From: Xanthostigma xanthostigma
Taxonomy: Eukaryota; Arthropoda; Insecta; Raphidioptera; Raphidiidae
Length of the DNA stretch: 64,000 nt
Assembly: GCA_963575645.1 (NCBI GenBank)
Contig: OY754469.1
Span: forward strand, 21,098,001 to 21,162,000
Direction of reading: 5' to 3'
Shown: piece by piece, positions 61,101 through 64,000 of the stretch
How the letters are laid out: every line of letters starts with the position of its first letter
Numbering within the stretch: the first letter of the stretch is position 1
The notes under the pieces: model-generated
Told to the model about the DNA's origin: nothing
The model's database searches: none
Seen by the model: only the letters and a program-made list of their open reading frames with translations
Translations under genes and position numbers: made by a program

Positions 61101-63064
61101 TATATATATATAAATAATTTTAATTTCAAAAGAAAATATCCATTTGCAAAAAACTGAAATTAAAACAATTAAAACAACCTCTAACTATCTGTTATAGGTA
61201 CTGTTTTAGTAATGTAGGTATTTAAAACATGTTGTTTCAATCATGTATTACAGTCATAGTCAGACAAGGGTAGGAGTATTGGAACTCTAATCTTTGAACC
61301 CAGCGAGACTAGGCGAACTGTCCGTCGGCCGAATTTCCTACAAAAAAATATGTGTAGGAAGATATGAGATGATACAAATATAATTAATTAAATAAAAAAA
61401 CATTTCTTGCAATTACAGTGTAACCTCTTTATAACGAATCTCAAGGGACCGTTTTTCGTTATAAAGAGCTTTCGTTATATGTAGGGAAGAAAGAAAAATA
61501 ACCAAATTTTACCTAATTAATTTATTACAAACACATATAGTCTATTAACTTTGCCTGACGTTTTTTGCTATGCCAATATTTGTTTTGTATTTTATTAAGT
61601 ATCTTGTGCATGGCTTGGGATGTGGTGGAATCATTATCATTAAACAATACGAATTTTTCGATAAATTTGGCGGCATCAAGTGCTTGTTGAATAGTTAGTG
61701 ATGGTTCAGAATCGTCCTCTTTATGTCTGTAAATATTTGCTGACGCCTAAATACGAACATATCTTTTCGTAATAGGGAATGGCTGTTGCGCTATAAGAGG
61801 GTATTAATGTATGGGTTTTAAGGTAAACCAACCAAATTGTAAAAATGTCTACGTTATAGGGAGTTTTTCGTTATAACGAAGGACGTTATAAAGAGGTTAC
61901 ACTGTATTAAAAGAAAATGTTCAACTTAATTTTGCGTATAAAACTTTTTTCGCTTCAAGATATGAGGACCATGGTTATAGTTGTTAAATGTTTCCATTGT
62001 ATTTTTATTAAGGCGCTTTTTTCATTAACAACGAATTCAACGACATTTTTTTCTGAACAGAACGGCTTGACACCGATTCATCTTTGCGCACAAGAAGATC
62101 GTGTGAACTGCGCCCAAATCTTGCTCAAGAACGGCGCCAAAGTGGATCCAGAAACTAAGAGTGGATACACGCCATTACACGTGGCGTCCCACTTCGGTCA
62201 GGTGAACATGGTTCGCTTCTTGCTGCAAAACGGTGCTGACGTTAAGGCCACCACGGGCATCGGCTACACACCGCTGCACCAGGCCGCTCAACAAGGTCAT
62301 ATGAATATTGTCAACGCCCTGCTCGAAAATGGCGCTCAACCAAATGCACTTGCCAATGTAAGCCTTTTTAGATAGATTAAAAAACTCAAAAGTACACTTT
62401 ACTCAAATAACAAAACAAATTGAACTTATAAAAACATAAAGTGGCTTCTTTACTGTTACAAATTTGAGATCCCCGCATTTCTAAAATAGTGACTTTTTAC
62501 ATATGTGCCACAAACCTTTTACAGGAAATCTTATACTAAAATCACTAGTGTATAATTTTATTCTATCTAGCATATTATTTCTCTCACCATTTGATCTAAG
62601 ATCTGGAAACACTCATTTTTACCGAATTTTTCATCTTATAATAACGCCACAAGACGGAGTTCCGCCGTAGTAATTTTGATTCATATTATCCTGACCTGAT
62701 ATACCTATTTACTTTCGATAATTTTGCGAAAGACTGAGTTATCTCGCATTTGCCTGTTTGAGTTATGAACATGCAATATTTTAGCCGTAATTGATCTAAT
62801 TTTGTCAATACGTGATACATACCTAACTAATATGTTATTAATTATTATCTTCGTATATTTAAAACATTTTCTGTTTGAAACAGAATGGACAAACAGCTCA
62901 TGATATAGCCAACAAGTTAGGCTACATAACCGTGACAGAAACTTTAAAACATGTGACCGAACAGACTCATTCACCGACTGCTGTGATCAGTGAAGAAAAA
63001 TATCGTGTCGTCGCCCCCGAGGCAATGCACGAGGCATTTATGAGTGATTCCGAGGAGGAGGGCG
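39101..63064 (+). CDS. Ank2: Ankyrin (Ank2-type), 12 internal coding exons, partial gene
   Basis: Ankyrins are cytoplasmic adaptors that link membrane channels, transporters and adhesion proteins to the spectrin cytoskeleton. The segments are 39101-39202, 46860-46992, 47904-48067, 49893-50048, 50763-51089, 52782-53058, 53498-53658, 54778-54981, 58920-59141, 59707-59931, 62061-62357 and 62884-63064. They sum to 2449 bases (816 codons plus one base) without a stop, and split codons rejoin correctly at introns 2 and 6. The translation reads as 24 consecutive ~33-residue ankyrin repeats (TPLH..A...GH..VV..LL..GA), the canonical number for the membrane-binding domain. It then reads [20 protein letters not shown], the acidic linker before ZU5. 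That linker and SFLRAARAG at the start fit insect Ank2 better than the Ank1 paralogue, which is my inference. The initiating exon and everything after the linker (ZU5, UPA, death domain, tail) are outside the window. Residue numbers in the exon entries count from the first codon at 39101. Confidence 0.95.
39461..39858. mobile_element. Family B TIR element in Ank2 intron 1
   Basis: The start gaccgcgcccacttgaacct and the end gcttgacaagtgtgtacgg are imperfect inverted repeats (compare 15952: ccgcgcacatttatcaagc). The inside holds ccttcagtcggtcgc.tg.aatttctg, shared with 47070-47409. The open frame at 39692-39889 is part of it. Confidence 0.6.
41602..41645. repeat. Short repeat shared by introns 1 and 5
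   Basis: acattgaaatctttgattaacg..tgaatagaactcttcaaa is nearly identical to 51150-51194. It is a fragment of a dispersed repeat of unknown class. Confidence 0.5.
45650..45802. mobile_element. Palindromic MITE in Ank2 intron 1
   Basis: aatatagcggcctcaatatg.tgataattga and its mirror tcaattatcgccatattgcg..actatatt form the ends. Inside, gtgcatagaaataaat is mirrored by atttatttctatgcac. Confidence 0.7.
46860..46992 (+). CDS. Ank2: Ank2 exon b (repeat 2 and start of repeat 3)
   Basis: Encodes residues 35-78 from [14 protein letters not shown] to NTALHIASL, then the first base of an alanine codon that is completed in the next exon. The acceptor is tgctttcag and the donor is gtcagc. The length is 133 bases (phase 0 in, phase 1 out). 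Reading past the donor gives a spurious GQHEFFK continuation, whereas splicing to 47904 restores the family sequence [10 protein letters not shown]. Confidence 0.94.
47070..47409. mobile_element. Family B TIR element in Ank2 intron 2
   Basis: gaccgctcacatctttcaaa..gcttgacatgtacgcg has the same layout as 39461-39858, sharing gaccttcagtcggtcgcttg and gaaacctgcactaaaa. Copies of one family in two adjacent introns are independent insertions or a local duplication. Confidence 0.6.
47904..48067 (+). CDS. Ank2: Ank2 exon c (rest of repeat 3, repeat 4)
   Basis: Completes Ala79 and encodes residues 80-133, from [17 protein letters not shown] through [14 protein letters not shown] to QSLATE. The acceptor is gtcatgacag, with a pyrimidine-rich stretch just upstream, and the donor is gtaaac. 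The 164 bases go from phase 1 in to phase 0 out. LYMAAQENH is a near-invariant fourth-repeat signature of animal ankyrins. Confidence 0.95.
48245..48360 (-). repeat. Repeat family C, inverted copy in Ank2 intron 3
   Basis: agtcagagtgcccgtcggca..ccccaaactttgtatatggc is the reverse complement of 35310-35402, about 13 kb away. Confidence 0.65.
48690..49545 (-). pseudogene. R1-type non-LTR retrotransposon ORF2 C-terminus, decayed
   Basis: On the minus strand, pieces in different frames read [20 protein letters not shown] and [10 protein letters not shown] (then a stop), [36 protein letters not shown] and [15 protein letters not shown], and finally [19 protein letters not shown]. This order matches the region after the reverse transcriptase in R1-clade elements: the GxxPxxLL.ER stretch, W..RWD..KGRW, and the C-x8-H-x4-C part of the terminal zinc knuckle. 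The first Cys of the knuckle appears as Tyr (YSNC). At least one stop, several frame changes and a long (CT)n insertion break it. It is 5'-truncated and antisense within Ank2 intron 3. The G+C-rich sequence at 48700-48860 is probably its 3' UTR. Confidence 0.75.
49033..49107. repeat. (CT)n microsatellite
   Basis: About 75 bp of CT dinucleotides with one or two TTT interruptions. It lies inside the retrotransposon coding remnant and makes the long Arg-Glu runs of the overlapping open frames. Confidence 0.95.
49893..50048 (+). CDS. Ank2: Ank2 exon d (repeat 5, most of repeat 6)
   Basis: Encodes residues 134-185: [20 protein letters not shown], then the shortened repeat junction [18 protein letters not shown], ending LLLE. 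The irregular [11 protein letters not shown] join between repeats 5 and 6 is conserved in ankyrins. The acceptor is tttgtatag and the donor is gtatgt. It is phase 0 at both ends. Confidence 0.95.
50763..51089 (+). CDS. Ank2: Ank2 exon e (end of repeat 6, repeats 7-9)
   Basis: This is the largest exon in the window, at 109 codons (residues 186-294). It starts [20 protein letters not shown], passes through [17 protein letters not shown] and [14 protein letters not shown], and ends APISSKTK. The acceptor is ctcttccag and the donor is gtcagc. It is phase 0 at both ends. Confidence 0.95.
51090..52781 (+). other. Ank2 intron 5 (1692 bp)
   Basis: A GT..AG intron. It holds the second copy of a ~45 bp repeat at 51150-51194 and a segment bounded by inverted ggccggcgg / ccgccggcc at about 52087-52377, which may be a TIR element. 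It also carries the fold-back element 52500-52708. The rest is unassigned A+T-rich DNA. Confidence 0.8.
52500..52708. mobile_element. Fold-back element in Ank2 intron 5 (family E)
   Basis: tatgatgaaattaacgggat.. mirrors ..atcccgttaatttcatcata, with arms of about 95-100 bp. On the + strand, the second arm reads ggtcctgaaa, a ggcaa..ttgcc hairpin, then gaaac, i.e. the same hammerhead-like layout as 7067-7476 and 19511-19622. Confidence 0.75.
52782..53058 (+). CDS. Ank2: Ank2 exon f (repeats 10, 11 and most of 12)
   Basis: Encodes residues 295-386, from [19 protein letters not shown] through [19 protein letters not shown] to [10 protein letters not shown], plus the first base of Ser387. The acceptor is tattcttatag and the donor is gtaagt. 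It is clearly more G+C-rich than the surrounding introns. The coding strand is +; the opposite strand also stays open but gives no recognisable protein. Confidence 0.95.
53216..53344. repeat. Perfect 63-bp inverted repeat, 3-nt spacer
   Basis: Arm 53216-53278 (starts tgcattacctgtcaagttag) and arm 53282-53344 (ends ctaacttgacaggtaatgca) are exact reverse complements around the spacer agg. It lies in intron 6 of Ank2. The centre includes a good-looking but apparently unused splice acceptor (ttttctttctgcatacag, ending 53280); using it would hit a stop within eight codons. Confidence 0.95.
53498..53658 (+). CDS. Ank2: Ank2 exon g (end of repeat 12, repeat 13, start of 14)
   Basis: Completes Ser387 and encodes residues 388-440: [20 protein letters not shown], then [14 protein letters not shown], ending HLAARANQ. 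The acceptor is ttgtgttag and the donor is gtaaat. It is 161 bases, from phase 1 in to phase 0 out. It follows the short 439 bp intron that contains a perfect 63-bp inverted repeat. Confidence 0.95.
54099..54677. mobile_element. hAT-type element in Ank2 intron 7 (579 bp)
   Basis: The ends TAGAGTTGTGGATTTTCCGG and (reverse strand) TAGTGATGTGGGGAGGAAAA are imperfect inverted repeats of the hAT YARNG type. It is flanked by a perfect 8-bp duplication GTCAGGAA (54091-54098 and 54678-54685). It has no coding capacity. Confidence 0.85.
54778..54981 (+). CDS. Ank2: Ank2 exon h (rest of repeat 14, repeat 15, start of 16)
   Basis: Encodes residues 441-508, from [20 protein letters not shown] through [20 protein letters not shown] to [12 protein letters not shown]. 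The acceptor is ttcctttcag and the donor is gtaatt. It is phase 0 at both ends. The repeat-14 helix is cut by the intron exactly between RANQ and TDII. Confidence 0.95.
55924..56215. mobile_element. Probable hAT-type element in Ank2 intron 8
   Basis: CAGGGGCGGCAAACCTATGG at the left and, on the reverse strand, AGGGGATGGCGAACCTTT at the right are related ends, with ggcacg near each. I could not find a matching 8-bp duplication, so the exact limits are uncertain. Confidence 0.6.
57115..57590. mobile_element. hAT-type element with CGAATA-rich ends, Ank2 intron 8
   Basis: TAGTGATGCCACGAATA at the left and TAGAGATGCCACGAATA (reverse strand) at the right are flanked by a perfect 8-bp duplication TTGAAAAT (57107-57114 and 57591-57598). 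Both sub-terminal regions hold many copies of gccgaatac / ttcggc words in both orientations, as expected for transposase-binding repeats. It has no transposase. Confidence 0.85.
58920..59141 (+). CDS. Ank2: Ank2 exon i (rest of repeat 16, repeat 17, most of 18)
   Basis: Encodes residues 509-582, from [17 protein letters not shown] through [19 protein letters not shown] to VALLLLDK. The acceptor gtccttgaag has a weak pyrimidine tract, but [14 protein letters not shown] is the expected repeat-16 join and no other AG keeps the frame. The donor is gtatta. It follows the 3.9 kb intron 8, the second-longest complete intron in the window. Confidence 0.92.
59707..59931 (+). CDS. Ank2: Ank2 exon j (end of repeat 18, repeats 19-20)
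   Basis: Encodes residues 583-657, from [20 protein letters not shown] through [17 protein letters not shown] to TNHHAK. The acceptor attatgttaag is weak in pyrimidines. It is chosen because [16 protein letters not shown] reproduces the conserved repeat 18/19 junction. The donor is gtaagc. It is phase 0 at both ends. Confidence 0.93.
60293..60931. mobile_element. Probable solo LTR (639 bp)
   Basis: Begins TGTAAC and ends TTAACA (TG..CA), flanked by a 4-bp duplication ATAT (60289-60292 and 60932-60935). The 3' part is G+C-richer (cttcgccgcgtcggtc). There is no coding sequence and no second copy in the window. The 4-bp duplication in A+T-rich DNA is weak evidence on its own. Confidence 0.45.
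60942..61112. mobile_element. Palindromic MITE with (TA)n tail
   Basis: atatatatgttacggtaaat..aaact mirrors agttt..atttaccgtaacatatata. The inverted matching continues inward through gaaatgtacacttttaccgt. It is followed by a short TA microsatellite. Confidence 0.75.
61416..61904. mobile_element. Pogo/Tigger-like element in Ank2 intron 10 (489 bp)
   Basis: The termini CAGTGTAACCTCTTTATAAC on both strands (further inward match ttcgttataa) are flanked by TA. The length and the partial coding content show an internally deleted copy of an autonomous element. Confidence 0.85.
61525..61746 (-). pseudogene. Relic of Tigger/pogo-type transposase C-terminus
   Basis: On the minus strand 73 codons stay open, then [23 protein letters not shown], then [20 protein letters not shown], ending [12 protein letters not shown]. 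The acidic DDSEP, a helix with FIEKF, and a short basic tail resemble the C-terminus of Tigger-like (DDE) transposases. The catalytic part is absent. It sits inside the element 61416-61904, which supports the call. Confidence 0.6.
62061..62357 (+). CDS. Ank2: Ank2 exon k (repeats 21-23)
   Basis: Ninety-nine codons (residues 658-756) encode exactly three 33-residue repeats, so exon and repeat boundaries coincide. Motifs are [37 protein letters not shown] and [18 protein letters not shown]. The acceptor is tttttctgaacag and the donor is gtaagc. The open frame continues upstream of the acceptor into intron sequence, which is not homologous to anything I recognise. Confidence 0.95.
62884..63064 (+). 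CDS. Ank2: Ank2 exon l (repeat 24 and acidic linker to ZU5)
   Basis: Encodes residues 757-816: [20 protein letters not shown] (capping repeat 24), a variable segment, then [20 protein letters not shown] and an acidic EEEG. The last base of the exon is the first base of a Gly codon. The acceptor is gtttgaaacag and the donor is gtaagt at 63065. Reading through the donor gives an unrelated tail, so the spliced form is preferred. The next exon, expected to continue the acidic linker into ZU5, is not in the remaining 936 bases. Confidence 0.94.
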
Positions 63065-64000
63065 GTAAGTACAATTTCTATGTCTCACAGCACAGCTTCA
63101 TACTTACATACATTGCCTTCTGTACAATAAGGTCGACTTTACACTTCTAATAGCTGTAAATATAACTATAATAATAAATTAGAATAAACTTTACGCAACT
63201 TACGTAACTGGTTTATGGTTTTTATCGAAACTTTGGGTAGTAAAGAACTATTTTGGACATAAACAGTTTTATGTAATTTTGAGTGTTGTATAACGTTTCT
63301 GGTATAATAGCCAATGTCGCACAAATTGCCATCAAAATACAGTACATCATGAATAAAATTTTCAGTCAAAAAACGTTCATTAATAAGAATACTTTGTATT
63401 TTTAAACAATTCGTTTAGAAGAAGAAAACTTCTTATAAAAAATATATTCACTCAGAAAGTAGAAACGTTTTCATTAACGCAATGTATCGTTTTTGGTCCG
63501 CTCTATGGGGTTGTAAGATGGTGAAATGTAGTTGGTAATGTGAAGAAAAATACATAATAACAAAAAATGAACAAAACATTACGTAAATATTTACTGTGTC
63601 AGCAAAAGGAGTGTTTTTTAATTTGATGACATGAATTTAGAACTATCTAATTGGTATAACCACTAATTAGTAAAATATTCTCAATCGCATACATTTTAGA
63701 ATTGCGTAAAATAAATCGAACTTTTTTTTGCTGTTTCCAGTTTTGAGCTTTGAAATCAAAATTATACATATTCATTTTGATGGCGATTTTTGTCTTTTTT
63801 TCATACAAGCATTTCTTACAAGAGTGATTCAGGCCTTAATCTTGATAACTTCGTGTTTAAGAATCGATAAAACAGAGGGTTCAGTGAAGTATTATATATA
63901 TAAAACTCAAAATTTGTCCGTCCGACAAAAACTTTTGAACGGTAAGTCATGAAATTTGGACACAACTTTCATCTCGGTAAACTAAGATGAACGTACGTAT
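63065..64000 (+). other. Start of Ank2 intron 12 (open at window end)
   Basis: Begins gtaagtac. I checked for a following exon and found none: the AG at 63418-63419 would read EEEN and then stop within a few codons. The last ~110 bases (63890-64000, ctcaaaatttgtccgtcc and the following aacggtaagtcatgaaattt) resemble the edge of an interspersed repeat. Confidence 0.7.

Larger units (their letters stand above)
59932..62060 (+). other. Ank2 intron 10 (2129 bp)
   Basis: A GT..AG intron made mostly of three insertions lying in series: the probable solo LTR (60293-60931), a palindromic MITE followed by a (TA)n run (60942-61112), and a pogo/Tigger-like element (61416-61904). The remainder is A+T-rich and unassigned. 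Confidence 0.85.

Noticed and set aside
63418-63440. AG followed by aagaagaaaac as a possible next Ank2 exon
   Set aside because: It meets a stop codon after a few residues and has no donor; the real next exon should lie beyond 64000.

Overview
The window is a 64 kb piece of an A+T-rich animal nuclear genome, almost certainly an insect and probably a moth or butterfly. That call rests on the ankyrin protein sequence, the long repeat-laden introns and the style of the transposons. It contains no bacterial-type operon, CRISPR array, rRNA or convincing tRNA gene. Only one gene can be supported: the 5' part of an ankyrin gene of the insect Ank2 type on the + strand, with 12 coding exons between 39101 and 63064. 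Every intron has GT..AG ends, and the reading frame joins exactly across all 11 complete introns. The exons give 816 codons plus one base and encode all 24 ankyrin repeats of the membrane-binding domain. They end in the acidic linker that precedes the ZU5/UPA spectrin-binding region. The start codon lies upstream (not found here), and the ZU5, UPA, death-domain and tail exons lie beyond 64000.

Positions 1-39100 hold no exon I can recognise. This stretch is either a very large 5' intron or intergenic DNA. It is filled with transposon relics: hAT-type elements with perfect 8-bp target duplications (1615-1853, 8658-9200, 22554-22783), TA-flanked mariner/pogo-type MITEs (6767-6999, 17523-17850, 33901-33986), large fold-back elements (7067-7476, 15094-15688, 30108-30752), and several copies of a ~630 bp repeat called family A here. 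The most unusual object is at 24252-25546, where one long inverted repeat has been split by a second, nearly perfect 611 bp hairpin element. A very CpG-dense patch at 18030-18260 is the best candidate for a promoter or non-coding first exon.

The Ank2 introns carry their own insertions. Intron 1 (7.7 kb) has a family B element and a palindromic MITE. Intron 3 has the antisense C-terminal remnant of an R1-type non-LTR retrotransposon, broken by a (CT)n expansion. Intron 5 has a fold-back element carrying hammerhead-like core motifs. Intron 6 has a perfect 63-bp inverted repeat with a 3-nt spacer. Introns 7 and 8 have hAT elements with 8-bp duplications. Intron 10 has a probable solo LTR, a palindromic MITE and a pogo/Tigger-like element with a 73-codon transposase relic.

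The protein is a known type: a spectrin/ankyrin adaptor that anchors membrane proteins to the submembrane cytoskeleton. What is worth a second look is the density of hairpin-forming elements, several of which would be transcribed within Ank2 pre-mRNA. All homology calls come from reading the translations by eye; no database search was run.
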